Assembly: GCF_021029445.1 (NCBI RefSeq)
Contig: NZ_CP072610.1
Location: forward strand, 434,001-498,000
Source: Pseudomonas wenzhouensis
GTDB lineage: Bacteria; Pseudomonadota; Gammaproteobacteria; Pseudomonadales; Pseudomonadaceae
DNA: 64,000 nt
Direction: 5' to 3'
The notes under the pieces are model-generated. The model was not told where the DNA came from, ran no database searches, and saw nothing but the letters and a program-made list of their open reading frames with translations. The position numbers were made by a program, and so were the translations under genes. Position 1 is the first letter of the stretch. Every line of letters starts with the position of its first letter. This document shows, in pieces, positions 1 to 10,698 of this stretch.

Positions 1-1266
1 TCGCCTTATATTAACGCCCATCGCGACTGCACCTTCGTGGTCATGCTGCCGGGCGAGGGGGTTGCCCACCCCAATTTCGCCAATATCGTCCACGATCTGG
101 TGCTGCTGCACAGCCTTGGCGTGCGCCTGGTGCTGGTGCACGGCTCGCGTCCGCAGATCGAGGCGCGCCTCGCTGCCCGTGGCCTGACTCCGCATTATTA
201 CCGTGACCTGCGCATCACCGACGCGCCGACTCTGGAGTGTGTGATCGACGCCGTCGGCCAGCTGCGTATCGCCATCGAGGCGCGTCTGTCGATGGACATG
301 GCCGCCTCGCCGATGCAGGGTTCGCGCCTGCGCCTGACCAGCGGCAACTTCGTCACTGCCAGGCCGATCGGCGTGCTCGACGGGGTCGATTACCACCATA
401 CCGGCGAAGTGCGGCGCATTGACCGCAAGGGCATCAATCGCCAGCTCGACGAGCGCAGCATCGTGCTGCTGTCGCCGCTGGGCTATTCGCCCACCGGGGA
501 AATCTTCAACCTGGCCTGCGAAGACGTCGCCACCCGCGCCGCCATCGACCTGGGCGCAGACAAGCTGCTGTTGTTCGGCGCCGATGATGGCCTGCTCGAC
601 GAGCAGGGCAAGCTGGTGCGCGAGCTGCGTCCGCAACAGGTGCCCGCGCACCTGGCACGGCTGGGCAGCAACTATCAGGGCGAGCTGCTCGACGCCGCCG
701 CAGAGGCCTGTCGGGGCGGCGTCAAGCGCAGCCACATCGTCAGCTACGCCACCGATGGCGCGCTGCTCAGCGAGCTGTTCACCCGCACCGGCAACGGTAC
801 GCTGGTGGCGCAGGAGCAGTTCGAATCCCTGCGCGAGGCGACCATCGAGGATGTGGGTGGCCTGATCGAGCTGATCAGCCCGCTGGAAGAGCAGGGCATT
901 CTGGTGCGTCGTTCGCGTGAGGTGCTGGAGCGCGAGATCGAGCAGTTCAGCATCGTCGAGCGCGAAGGGCTGATCATCGCCTGTGCGGCGCTCTATCCCA
1001 TCGCCGATTCCGACTGCGGCGAGCTGGCCTGTCTGGCGGTCAATCCCGAATACCGTCACGGCGGTCGCGGCGACGAATTGCTTGAGCGGATCGAGGCCAG
1101 GGCGCGGGCGCAGGGCATCAAGACCCTGTTCGTGCTCACCACGCGTACCGCGCACTGGTTCCGCGAGCGCGGTTTCGAGCCGAGCAGTGTCGAGCGCATG
1201 CCCGCGGCACGAGCATCGCTGTACAACTATCAGCGTAATTCCAAGGTATTCGAAAAGGCGCTGTAG
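1..1266 (+). CDS. argA: N-acetylglutamate synthase, 5'-truncated by the window edge
   Basis: Catalyses the first step of arginine biosynthesis, acetylation of glutamate by acetyl-CoA in the cytoplasm. The reading frame is open from base 1 (SPYINAHRDCTFVVMLPGEG), so the real start lies left of the window; the GTG at 37 is an internal codon. An amino-acid-kinase-like domain comes first (LVLVHGSRPQIEARL), then a C-terminal GNAT acetyltransferase domain (ACLAVNPEYRHGGRGDELLE). About 420 residues are visible, close to the roughly 430 of pseudomonad ArgA, so only the extreme N-terminus is missing. It stands alone and converges with the following minus-strand genes across two palindromic repeats. 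Confidence 0.96.
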   Translation, partial: SPYINAHRDCTFVVMLPGEGVAHPNFANIVHDLVLLHSLGVRLVLVHGSRPQIEARLAARGLTPHYYRDLRITDAPTLECVIDAVGQLRIAIEARLSMDMAASPMQGSRLRLTSGNFVTARPIGVLDGVDYHHTGEVRRIDRKGINRQLDERSIVLLSPLGYSPTGEIFNLACEDVATRAAIDLGADKLLLFGADDGLLDEQGKLVRELRPQQVPAHLARLGSNYQGELLDAAAEACRGGVKRSHIVSYATDGALLSELFTRTGNGTLVAQEQFESLREATIEDVGGLIELISPLEEQGILVRRSREVLEREIEQFSIVEREGLIIACAALYPIADSDCGELACLAVNPEYRHGGRGDELLERIEARARAQGIKTLFVLTTRTAHWFRERGFEPSSVERMPAARASLYNYQRNSKVFEKAL

Positions 1267-1290
1267 GCGGGGCGAGAGCAGGTCGCAACG

Positions 1291-1325
1291 GTAGGAGCGG
1301 ATTTATCCGCTGAAGCCGCTCCTAC
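1291..1325. repeat. palindromic repeat, GTAGGAGCGG...CCGCTCCTAC
   Basis: A 10-bp inverted repeat (gtaggagcgg / ccgctcctac) flanks a short centre that also reads as a smaller hairpin. It begins 25 bases after the argA stop, in the convergent argA / Rmf-like gap. It resembles the short palindromic intergenic repeats common in Pseudomonas and may work as a bidirectional RNA hairpin. Only one copy is seen in this window. Confidence 0.7.
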
Positions 1326-1358
1326 GCTGGGGTGATGCAGGAGGCCAAGGCCGAGCAT

Positions 1359-1418
1359 GTAGCCCGGATGCAATCCGCGAGAGCGAGCCAGAATACCCCC
1401 GGCTTTCATCCGGGCTAC
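1359..1418. repeat. REP-like palindromic pair, family A copy 1
   Basis: Two inverted arms, gtagcccggatg and catccgggctac, separated by an imperfect centre. The same element recurs at 10635-10693, 14370-14426 and 41194-41250, always between genes. This copy is the most diverged inside, where the usual aaatccggg is replaced by caatccgcg. No transposase lies near it. It matches the general design of pseudomonad REP / BIME elements. Confidence 0.8.
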
Positions 1419-1454
1419 CTCTCTACTGGCGCAATCCTAGGGTGCGTTCAGGAC

Positions 1455-1646
1455 TCAGGCACTGTGCTGCTGCAGGCGCATCTGTTCGAAGCCGTCGTCC
1501 CAGCCGGCCTCCCAGGCTGCAGCAGGGATTTCGTCAGGGTAGGGCTGGCGGGTTCTCGGCTGGCCGGTGAGGCCGGCCATATAGCCTTGCTGGTAGGCCT
1601 TGGTCAGGCTCTCCAGGCTCCATTGCGGCGTGGCTTCTTCGGCCAT
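1455..1646 (-). CDS. ribosome modulation factor-like small protein
   Basis: 63 residues. The core YQQGYMAGLTG ... PYPDE ... AAWEAGWDDGF matches the Rmf layout (GYxxGxxG, then a P-aromatic pair, then AWxxGWxxG), so it probably binds ribosomes or is a relative of Rmf, which drives 100S dimer formation in stationary phase. It lacks the basic N-terminus of true Rmf and starts with acidic residues, so it may be a paralogue with another role. It is on the same strand as gshA, 125 bases downstream. No strong ribosome binding site precedes the ATG. The family assignment is by motif eye-matching only. Confidence 0.6.
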   Translation of the reverse strand: MAEEATPQWSLESLTKAYQQGYMAGLTGQPRTRQPYPDEIPAAAWEAGWDDGFEQMRLQQHSA

Positions 1647-1771
1647 GGGCGCTGCTCGTCTATCGTCCTTTACCCGGCAATGCTAGCTTGCCGGGCGGCC
1701 CCGGGAGTGGCCGCCCATCCTGGCTTTTGCTCCGCTGGTTGGCTTTGTGACGCAGTCGACGCTTCGTCGCC

Positions 1772-3352
1772 TTACACGGCCAACGCCAGAATGCTTGCCT
1801 GATACGCCGCGACGAAGGCATCGAAATCGCCCTCGGGCTGTGCTTCCAGCTCTGCCTGTGCCGCCAGCGAGTCCCTGGCCGCCTGTTCGAAGGCCTGCTG
1901 CTGTTCGGCTGGGAGTGCTTGGCCACGGAAATACTCGGCATGGCGCAGGCTCTGCTGCAGGGCGAAGTCGGTGAAGCTCTGCCCCTGACGGAGTATCACC
2001 AGCACCTGCGCCGATGGGGTCAGCGCCACGTCGGCGACCTTGGCCTGCTGTTGCGCCAGTGCCTCGACGTGTGCGGCGCTACCCTGGTGGCGGTCGAGCA
2101 GCTCGGCCAGCGGCAGGATGCGTTCGAGCAACTCCCAGGCCCAGACCTTGAGTTCCACCTGCTGACTGCCCTTGTCCAGGTGCAGACCGGGACGGCGACC
2201 TTCCTTGACCACCTTGAGGAAGTTGTCGGTGCAACTGCTGCACTCGCCATTGCCCAGCAGCGGGCTGTCTTCCAGTGCGCAGAACAGCAGGAAGGCGTCG
2301 ATGAAGCGCGCCTGCGCCAGGTCGATACCCAGCGGCAGGAAGGGGTTGATGTCCAGGCAGCGTACTTCCACGTACTGCACGCCACGGCTCATCAGGGCCT
2401 GGATCGGTCGCTCACCGCTGCGGGTCACGCGTTTCGGGCGGATGCTCGAGTAGTACTCGTTCTCGATCTGCAGAATGTTGGTGTTCAGTTGTAGCCACTC
2501 GTCGCCACGCTTGGTGCCCGCCTCAACATAGTCCGGATAGGGCGTGCCGACGGCCAGGCGCAGGCTGTCGGTGTAGCTGGCCAGGTCGTTGTAGCAGGGG
2601 GTCAGGCCAGACTGCGCATTGCTCTGGTAGCCCAGGTCGCTCATGCGCAGGCTGGTGGCGTACGGCAGGTACAGGGTGTCGGCGTCCAGCTCCTGCAACT
2701 GGTGCGGGCGGCCGCGCATGAAGCCCTTGTCCAGCGCCGGCGAGGCGCCGAACAGGTACATCAGCAGCCAGCTGTAGCGGCGGAAATTGCGGATCAGCGC
2801 GATGTAGCGTGCCGACTGGTAGTCGCGCGCGCTCTGCTCGCTGCCTTCGCTTTGCTGCTGCAGTTGCCACAGCTTTTCCGGCAGGGAGTAGTTGTAGTGG
2901 ATGCCGGCGATGCACTGCATGGTCTTGCCGTATCGCAGCGCCAGGCCCTTGCGGTACACGTACTTGAGGCGACCGATATTGGAGCTGCCGTAGCGGGCGA
3001 TGGGAATGGTCTCTTCGTCCGGCAACTGGCAGGGCATCGACGGGCTCCACAGCAGTTCGCCATCGAGCTTGTCGTAGGCGAAGCGGTGGATGCTGTCCAG
3101 TTCGGCGAGGGTGGCGGCCGGATCATTGGCGGTGCCGGTGATGAACTCCAGCAGTGACTCGGAATAGTCGGTGGTGATCTGCGCATGGGTCAGCGCCGAG
3201 CCTAGTGCCTGCGGGTGCGGAGTCAGGGCCAGCTGGCCGTCGCGGTCGACGCGCAGGCACTCGCGCTCGATGCCATGCAGACACTCGCCCAGCAGGGACA
3301 GGTTGGCCGGCTCGCCGAGCTGGGCCAGGCGGCGGGAGAGAAGGTCGCTCAA
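1772..3352 (-). CDS. gshA: glutamate-cysteine ligase
   Basis: Joins glutamate and cysteine using ATP, the first and limiting step of glutathione synthesis; the second enzyme, gshB, is also in this window at 42258-43214. I place the start at a TTG ([14 protein letters not shown]) because a good AGGA lies 8 bases upstream and the resulting 526 residues fit proteobacterial GshA; the longer frame from a GTG at 3403 adds a cysteine-rich leader that looks untranslated. Family hallmarks include [10 protein letters not shown] near the N-terminus, [20 protein letters not shown] and [15 protein letters not shown]. It is monocistronic, with its own roughly 100-base upstream region. Confidence 0.95.
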   Translation of the reverse strand: MSDLLSRRLAQLGEPANLSLLGECLHGIERECLRVDRDGQLALTPHPQALGSALTHAQITTDYSESLLEFITGTANDPAATLAELDSIHRFAYDKLDGELLWSPSMPCQLPDEETIPIARYGSSNIGRLKYVYRKGLALRYGKTMQCIAGIHYNYSLPEKLWQLQQQSEGSEQSARDYQSARYIALIRNFRRYSWLLMYLFGASPALDKGFMRGRPHQLQELDADTLYLPYATSLRMSDLGYQSNAQSGLTPCYNDLASYTDSLRLAVGTPYPDYVEAGTKRGDEWLQLNTNILQIENEYYSSIRPKRVTRSGERPIQALMSRGVQYVEVRCLDINPFLPLGIDLAQARFIDAFLLFCALEDSPLLGNGECSSCTDNFLKVVKEGRRPGLHLDKGSQQVELKVWAWELLERILPLAELLDRHQGSAAHVEALAQQQAKVADVALTPSAQVLVILRQGQSFTDFALQQSLRHAEYFRGQALPAEQQQAFEQAARDSLAAQAELEAQPEGDFDAFVAAYQASILALAV

Positions 3353-3455
3353 GATGCAATTCCTAACTGGGCAGTCGCCACAATATGGGGATCGCCCCTG
3401 CACTCTGCAAGGGGGCGAACGCTTACCCAGATTAGATTAGCGAGCGGGGTGCCGA

Positions 3456-3838
3456 TTACACGCAGGCGAAGGTGCCTTGTGCCTTGGCGATGAGCTTGTC
3501 GCCCTGCAGCACTTCGGCCTCCACCACCTGGGTGCGGCGCCCGGCGTGCAGCACCTTGGCGTGGCACAGCACGCTGCCCTCGGATACCGGGCGGATGTAG
3601 TTGATCTTGCACTCCAGGGTCACGCTGCTTGGGCCGCCATCGCCGAGGCTGTGGCTGGCCTGACCCATGGCGGTGTCGATCAGCGAGAACAGCGCGCCGC
3701 CGTGCAGCTTGCCGTGCAGATTACGCAGCTCATCGGTGAGGGTCAGACGCACGCGCGCCTCGCCGCCGCCGGCCTGGAGAATCTCCAGGCCGAGCAGGCG
3801 GGAAAAGGCGCTGCTGGCGCCGACGTTATCGCTCGTAC

Positions 3839-3842
<4 letters not shown>
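3456..3842 (-). CDS. PaaI-family hotdog thioesterase
   Basis: 128 residues with a single hotdog fold. The pattern [21 protein letters not shown] gives the HGG segment and the Asp of the PaaI / YbdB thioesterase active site. It probably hydrolyses an acyl- or aryl-CoA; the substrate cannot be read from sequence. Its ATG overlaps the stop of tex in ATGA, so the two are translationally coupled, a pairing I recall from P. aeruginosa (PA5201-PA5202). No link between Tex function and thioester hydrolysis is evident. Confidence 0.85.
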
Positions 3843-6166
<2,324 letters not shown>

Positions 6167-6232
6167 AAATAAAGCTACCCACTGAAGCGACAGGGCGGCC
6201 GCAAAGATGCTGGCCAGAGACGAAAGCGGCGC

Positions 6233-6262
6233 ATTATAAACACCGCATTCGCGAGCGCTGCG
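6233..6262 (-). promoter_or_regulatory. candidate sigma-70 promoter for tex
   Basis: On the minus strand a perfect TATAAT occupies 6238-6233, placing transcription start about 60 bases before the tex ATG. The -35 region, about 17 bases further upstream, does not resemble TTGACA, so the promoter would be weak or activator-assisted. It lies in the 200-base divergent gap between tex and ompR. Confidence 0.4.
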
Positions 6263-6367
6263 AACCGTTGGGGAAAAATCTGCTAACAATGGCTAAGGCG
6301 CCCAACCATGCGCCTGAGCGATAATGCCGCCACTTGCCGTCCACAGTACGGCTGCCAAGGAGACGCC

Positions 6368-7105
6368 ATGACCCAGTCCGCTGCCCCTGTTGCCGAAGGC
6401 GAGAAGATTCTCATCGTCGATGACGACGCCCGCCTGCGCCGCCTGCTCGAGCGCTTCTTCGATGAGCAGGGCTATCGCGTGCGCGCGGTGGAAAACGTCG
6501 AGCAGATGGATCGTCTGCTGGCCCGCGAGCTGTTCAATCTGGTGGTACTCGACCTGATGCTGCCGGGTGAAGATGGCCTATCCGCCTGCCGCCGCCTGCG
6601 TGAGGCCGGCAATCAAATGCCGATCATCATGCTCACCGCCAAGGGCGACGAAGGCAGCCGCATCCAGGGGCTGGAGCTGGGCGCCGACGATTACCTGGCC
6701 AAGCCCTTCAACCCGCGTGAACTGCTGGCGCGGATCAAGGCCGTACTGCGCCGTCAGGCACCGGTGGTACCGGGCGCGCCGGGCACCGAAGACGAAAGCG
6801 TGACCTTCGGTGAGTACGAGCTGTCGCTGGCCACCCGCGAGCTGAAGAAGGGCGATGAAGTGCACATGCTCACCACGGGTGAGTTCGCCGTGCTCAAGGC
6901 GCTGGTGCAGCATGCGCGCGAACCGCTGACCCGCGACAAGCTGATGAATCTTGCCCGTGGCCGCGAGTGGGATGCGCTGGAACGCTCCATCGATGTGCAG
7001 ATCAGCCGCCTGCGCCGCCTGATCGAGCCGGACCCGTCGAAACCGCGTTATATCCAGACCGTCTGGGGTGTGGGTTACGTGTTCGTGCCGGACGGAAATA
7101 AATGA
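6368..7105 (+). CDS. ompR: OmpR/AmgR-type response regulator
   Basis: 245 residues: an N-terminal receiver with acidic residues DDD at 18-20, phospho-acceptor Asp62 (VVLDLMLPGEDG) and KPF lysine, then a winged-helix DNA-binding domain (LTTGEFAVLKAL ... IDVQISRLRRLIE ... YIQTVWGVGYVF). The start at 6368 follows a strong AAGGAGA; an earlier in-frame ATG at 6308 has no such site. Position next to tex and envZ corresponds to the P. aeruginosa pair amgR/amgS, which controls the cell-envelope stress response and intrinsic aminoglycoside tolerance. The partner kinase follows after 103 bases that contain a repeat. Confidence 0.95.
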   Translation: MTQSAAPVAEGEKILIVDDDARLRRLLERFFDEQGYRVRAVENVEQMDRLLARELFNLVVLDLMLPGEDGLSACRRLREAGNQMPIIMLTAKGDEGSRIQGLELGADDYLAKPFNPRELLARIKAVLRRQAPVVPGAPGTEDESVTFGEYELSLATRELKKGDEVHMLTTGEFAVLKALVQHAREPLTRDKLMNLARGREWDALERSIDVQISRLRRLIEPDPSKPRYIQTVWGVGYVFVPDGNK

Positions 7106-7194
7106 AGCTGCAAGCTGCAAGCCACAAGTTGCAGGCAAAAGCGGACGGTACAACCACTTGTAGCCTGAAGCCTGAGGCTTGCCGCTGCAGCTCC
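7105..7194. repeat. imperfect inverted repeat between ompR and envZ
   Basis: The segment opens with gaagctgcaagctgcaagc and closes with gcttgccgctgcagctc, with further internal cttgtagcctgaagcctg pairing, so the RNA can fold into a large imperfect stem. It begins on the ompR stop codon and ends just before envZ. It belongs to a gctgcaagctgcaag-type intergenic repeat I recall from pseudomonads. It separates two genes that are usually tightly coupled. Confidence 0.6.
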
Positions 7195-7208
7195 GGGGTT
7201 TGCCGCTC

Positions 7209-8525
7209 GTGAAGGCTCCCGCCTGGTTCCCGCAAAGCTTCTTTGCCCGCACCCTCTGGCTGGTGCTGGTCGTCGTGCTGTTCTCCAAGGCACTGACCCT
7301 GGTGTACCTGATGATGAACGAGGATGTGCTGGTCGATCGTCAGTACAGCCACGGCGCGGCGCTGACCTTGCGCGCCTATTGGGCGGCCAATCCCGATGAC
7401 CGCGATCACATCGCCCAGGCCGCCGGGCTCAAGCGCATTCCGCGCGACAAGGTGCCGGCCAGCGAACAGCACTGGCCCTACAGTGAAATCTTCCAGCGGC
7501 AGATGCAGACCGAGCTCGGTCCCGACACCGAAACCCGCGTGCGTGCCACGACGCCGCCGGCGCTCTGGGTGCATGCGCCGAGTCTCGGTGATGGCTGGGT
7601 GCGCGTGCCGATGTATCCGCACCCGCTGCGTGGCCAGCGCATCTGGAGCGTGCTTGGCTGGTTCCTCGCCATTGGCCTGCTGTCCACGGCTGCGGCCTGG
7701 ATCTTCGTGCGTCAGCTCAATGCGCCGCTCAAGCGTCTGGTATTCGCTGCCCGCCAGCTTGGCCAGGGACGCAGCGTCAGGCTGCCGGTGAGTGATACAC
7801 CGAGCGAGATGACCGAGGTCTATCGAGCCTTCAACCAGATGGCCGAGGATGTCGAGCAGGCTGCCCGCGAGCGTGAGCTGATGCTGGCGGGCGTCTCGCA
7901 TGACCTGCGCACGCCGCTGACGCGCCTGCGTCTGGCCCTGGAGTTCATGGAAAACGATACCGAACTGACCGATGACATGGTGCGCGATATCGAGGACATG
8001 GACGCCATTCTCGACCAGTTCCTCGCCTTCATCCGTGATGGTCGCGGCGAGCCGGTGGAGGAAGCCGATTTCCCCGAGCTGGTGCGTGAAACCCTGGCGC
8101 CCTATAACCAGGGCAACGAGCGTGTGCGTTTGTGCCTGGAAGCGATTCCGCCGTTTCCGCTGCGTCGGGTATCGATCAAGCGGCTGCTCACCAATCTGGT
8201 GGAGAACGCCCTCAACCATGGTGGTGGCGATGCCGTCGAGGTGGTCGCCAGCCTGGCAGGTGATCACAGCGCGCCCTATGTGGTGTTGAGCGTGCTGGAC
8301 CGCGGCAATGGTATCGATCCGGCCGAACTCGACAGCATCTTCAACCCCTTCATTCGCGGCGACAGGGCGCGTGGCGGGCGCGGCACCGGCCTCGGTTTGG
8401 CCATCGTCAAGCGTATCGCGGCCCTGCATGGTGGCAGCGTCGAGTTGCGCAATCGCAGTGGTGGCGGGCTGGAGGCGCGGGTGCGTTTGCCGCTGGGGTT
8501 GTTGTTGCCGCGCGATGCGGTTTGA
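7209..8525 (+). CDS. envZ: EnvZ/AmgS-type sensor histidine kinase
   Basis: 438 residues from a GTG (MKAPAWFPQSFFARTLW). Transmembrane segments at about 14-36 and 147-167 bracket a periplasmic sensor, followed by HAMP, the dimerisation/phospho-acceptor helix with His231 (AGVSHDLRTPLTRLRLALE), and an HATPase domain with N box (NLVENALNHGG), G1 (DRGNGI) and G2 (GRGTGLGLAIVKRI). It phosphorylates the OmpR-type regulator encoded upstream and in P. aeruginosa (AmgS) senses membrane damage from mistranslated proteins. The GTG is preferred over an ATG ten codons earlier, which lies inside the repeat. Confidence 0.93.
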   Translation: MKAPAWFPQSFFARTLWLVLVVVLFSKALTLVYLMMNEDVLVDRQYSHGAALTLRAYWAANPDDRDHIAQAAGLKRIPRDKVPASEQHWPYSEIFQRQMQTELGPDTETRVRATTPPALWVHAPSLGDGWVRVPMYPHPLRGQRIWSVLGWFLAIGLLSTAAAWIFVRQLNAPLKRLVFAARQLGQGRSVRLPVSDTPSEMTEVYRAFNQMAEDVEQAARERELMLAGVSHDLRTPLTRLRLALEFMENDTELTDDMVRDIEDMDAILDQFLAFIRDGRGEPVEEADFPELVRETLAPYNQGNERVRLCLEAIPPFPLRRVSIKRLLTNLVENALNHGGGDAVEVVASLAGDHSAPYVVLSVLDRGNGIDPAELDSIFNPFIRGDRARGGRGTGLGLAIVKRIAALHGGSVELRNRSGGGLEARVRLPLGLLLPRDAV

Positions 8526-8540
8526 GAACGGGGCGGCGGA

Positions 8541-8705
8541 TTACCAGATCAGGCTGTCGCTGAACAGACGGGCGCGTACGTGTCTGCCCAGGTGATGGCG
8601 AATGCCCAAGACGTCGACTTGGGCCAGGGTCGCTTCCGGCACCTCCTCGGCGATAGCCGAGGCGGGAGCGATCAGCGCCAGACGACCGTCGAACGGCGCG
8701 CTCAT
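8541..8705 (-). pseudogene. internally deleted LD-carboxypeptidase (peptidase S66) remnant
   Basis: An uninterrupted 54-codon frame whose ATG overlaps the rimK stop (ATGA). Residues 5-45 (FDGRLALIAPASAIAEEV ... HHLGRHVRAR) read like the N-terminus of S66 LD-carboxypeptidases such as P. aeruginosa LdcA, which I recall lying between envZ and rimK. The last ten residues (LFSDSLIW plus flank) look like the extreme C-terminus of that family. About 250 central residues, including the catalytic Ser-Glu-His, are missing, yet the frame and stop are kept. It is either a decaying in-frame deletion or a new short protein. The family match is from memory, not from a search. Confidence 0.7.
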
Positions 8706-9607
8706 CCTCGCCCCTTGGTGCGGGTCTGGCCATGTTCGGCGTTCTTTTCCAGGTGTTCGATGATCATTCCGGCGACGTCCTTGCCGGTTGTGGTCTCGAT
8801 GCCCTCCAGGCCGGGCGAGGAGTTCACCTCCATCACCAGCGGGCCGTGGTTGGAGCGCAGGATGTCGACCCCGGCGACGTTCAGGCCCATGACCTTGGCC
8901 GCGCGCACGGCGGTCATGCGTTCTTCCGGGGTGATCTTGATCAGGCTGGCGCTGCCGCCACGGTGCAGGTTGGAGCGGAACTCGCCGGCCTTGGCCTGGC
9001 GCTTCATGGCTGCGATCACCTTGTCGCCGACCACGAAGCAGCGGATGTCGGCGCCGCCGGCTTCCTGAATGTATTCCTGCACCATGATGTCCTGCTTGAG
9101 GCCGAGGAAGGCCTCGATCACCGACTCGGCCGCCTTGTGCGTTTCGGCCAGCACCACGCCCATGCCCTGGGTGCCTTCCAGCACCTTGATCACCAGCGGT
9201 GCGCCGCCGACCATCTGGATCAGATCGGGAATGTCGTCCGGCGAGTGGGCGAAGCCGGTCACCGGCAGGCCGATGCCTTTGCGCGACAGCAGCTGCAGGG
9301 CGCGCAGCTTGTCGCGCGAGCGGCTGATGGCCACCGATTCGTTGAGTGGATAGACGCCCATCATCTCGAACTGGCGCAATACCGCACAGCCATAGAAGGT
9401 CACCGACGCGCCGATGCGCGGGATGACCGCCTCGAAACCTTCCAGCGCCTGGCCACGGTAGTGGATCTGCGGCTTGTGGCTGGCGATGTTCATGTAGGCA
9501 CGCAGGGTATCGATCACCTGCATCTCATGGCCCCGTTGCTGGCCGGCCTCCACCAGACGGCGGGTGGAATACAGGCGCGGGTTGCGCGACAGCACGGCGA
9601 TCTTCAT
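8702..9607 (-). CDS. rimK: ribosomal protein S6 glutamate ligase
   Basis: 301 residues, ATP-grasp fold. RimK adds glutamates to the C-terminus of ribosomal protein S6 and in Pseudomonas alters ribosome composition, motility and virulence. Visible hallmarks are [18 protein letters not shown] at the start, the ATP-grasp core [19 protein letters not shown], and the metal/ATP site [17 protein letters not shown]. The ATG at 9607 overlaps the rimB stop, and its own stop overlaps the ATG of the 54-aa remnant, giving a chain of three coupled frames. Confidence 0.96.
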   Translation of the reverse strand: MKIAVLSRNPRLYSTRRLVEAGQQRGHEMQVIDTLRAYMNIASHKPQIHYRGQALEGFEAVIPRIGASVTFYGCAVLRQFEMMGVYPLNESVAISRSRDKLRALQLLSRKGIGLPVTGFAHSPDDIPDLIQMVGGAPLVIKVLEGTQGMGVVLAETHKAAESVIEAFLGLKQDIMVQEYIQEAGGADIRCFVVGDKVIAAMKRQAKAGEFRSNLHRGGSASLIKITPEERMTAVRAAKVMGLNVAGVDILRSNHGPLVMEVNSSPGLEGIETTTGKDVAGMIIEHLEKNAEHGQTRTKGRG

Positions 9608-10074
9608 GGGGCACCTGGAAGGGATGGAGGGAGGGCGGGTTTGTCCTGCACGTAGCTCAGCGCCGGATTGACCAGTAGTTGGCCGGTGATCAGTGCCTTG
9701 GAGCCGAGCAATACGCGATAGCGCATGGTCTTGCGACAGGCCAGGGTAAATTCCACCGGCCACAGGCGATCACCGAGCGCCAGGTCGGTCCGAATCACGT
9801 AGCGATTCTGCGCCTGGCCATTGGAACTCTTGATGCGTTTGAGCGAAACCAGCGGCGCCTCGCAGCGATGACGGCGCTGCACCTGGGTGCCGAGGTAGGC
9901 GGTGAAGCGTACCCAGTCCTCGCCGTCGCGCTGGAACGGCTGAATATCGCTGGCGTGCAGGCTCGAGGTGCTGGCGCCGGTGTCGATCTTGGCACGCAGG
10001 CCGATGATGCCGAGTTCGGGCAGATTGATCCATTCACGCAGGCCGATCACGCTGAGCTGGTCGAAAGTCTTCAA
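9604..10074 (-). CDS. rimB: retropepsin-like aspartic protease RimB
   Basis: 156 residues. [16 protein letters not shown] contains the DTGA active-site signature of retropepsin-like proteases with Asp31 as the catalytic residue; one Asp per chain implies a dimer. In Pseudomonas this protein is encoded with RimK and cleaves or controls the glutamylated S6 system. Its stop overlaps the rimK ATG. The C-terminus ends in a short Pro/Leu-rich tail that looks unstructured. Confidence 0.88.
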   Translation of the reverse strand: MKTFDQLSVIGLREWINLPELGIIGLRAKIDTGASTSSLHASDIQPFQRDGEDWVRFTAYLGTQVQRRHRCEAPLVSLKRIKSSNGQAQNRYVIRTDLALGDRLWPVEFTLACRKTMRYRVLLGSKALITGQLLVNPALSYVQDKPALPPSLPGAP

Positions 10075-10187
10075 GGTGAGAGTGCCCCCTGCGGCCTACA
10101 CGGCCTATGATTGCGCGCATTCTAGTTGGGCCTTGTGACAACTGCATCTGGCCTGCGTGCCGGATGCGAAATCCATCAGAGAGCGAG

Positions 10188-10616
10188 ATGAGCGAAAAAG
10201 ACGACGACAAGGTGCGCCTGGACAAATGGCTCTGGGCCGCGCGTTTCTACAAGACCCGTGCCCTGGCCAAGGCGGCCATAGAAGGTGGCAAGGTGCATCA
10301 TCGGGGTGACCGTTGCAAGCCAGGCAAGGAACCCAGGATTGGTGACGAGTACGTACTGCGCACCGGTTTCGATGAGCGCACCGTGGTCGTGCTGGCGCTC
10401 TCTGCGGTGCGCCGTGGTGCGCCGGAGGCGCAATTGCTGTACCGCGAGACGCAAGAGAGTATCGCCCGTCGCGAGCAGGCCGCCGCCCTGCGCAAGGCGG
10501 GCGCGGTGGGGATGCAGAGCGACGGGCGGCCGAGCAAGAAGCAGCGCCGGCAGATCCATCAGTTCAACGAACAGCAGGCAGGTGGCCTGCGCCACCCCTG
10601 GGCAGATGAAGATTAG
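10188..10616 (+). CDS. hslR: Hsp15, S4-domain ribosome-recycling heat-shock protein
   Basis: 142 residues. The S4 RNA-binding motif VRLDKWLWAARFYKTRALA opens the protein, followed by IEGGKVHHRGDRCKPGKE. Hsp15 binds free 50S subunits that still carry a nascent chain and helps recycle them. The C-terminal third is basic (SKKQRRQIHQF). I chose ATG 10188 because the protein then begins as family members do (MSEKDDDKVRLDKW); the longer frame from 10107 runs over the divergent promoter region shared with rimB. Confidence 0.93.
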   Translation: MSEKDDDKVRLDKWLWAARFYKTRALAKAAIEGGKVHHRGDRCKPGKEPRIGDEYVLRTGFDERTVVVLALSAVRRGAPEAQLLYRETQESIARREQAAALRKAGAVGMQSDGRPSKKQRRQIHQFNEQQAGGLRHPWADED

Positions 10617-10634
10617 GCGCAATTCGGGTTGTGT

Positions 10635-10693
10635 GTAGCCCGGATGAAATCCGGGGAATCATCTCGACCCTCCCCGGATTGCATACGGGCTAC
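10635..10693. repeat. REP-like palindromic pair, family A copy 2
   Basis: Arms gtagcccggatgaaatccggg and ccccggattgcatacgggctac lie head to head between the convergent hslR and PAP2 genes, 18 bases after the hslR stop. Very similar to the copies at 14370 and 41194. Likely forms a stable RNA hairpin at the 3' ends of both transcripts. Confidence 0.85.
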
Positions 10694-10698
10694 TCGCT

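Noticed and set aside
8530..8710. The short frame after rimK as random coding noise
   Set aside because: The ATGA coupling, the intact S66-like N-terminus and the position where ldcA is expected make chance unlikely, so it is reported as a remnant.
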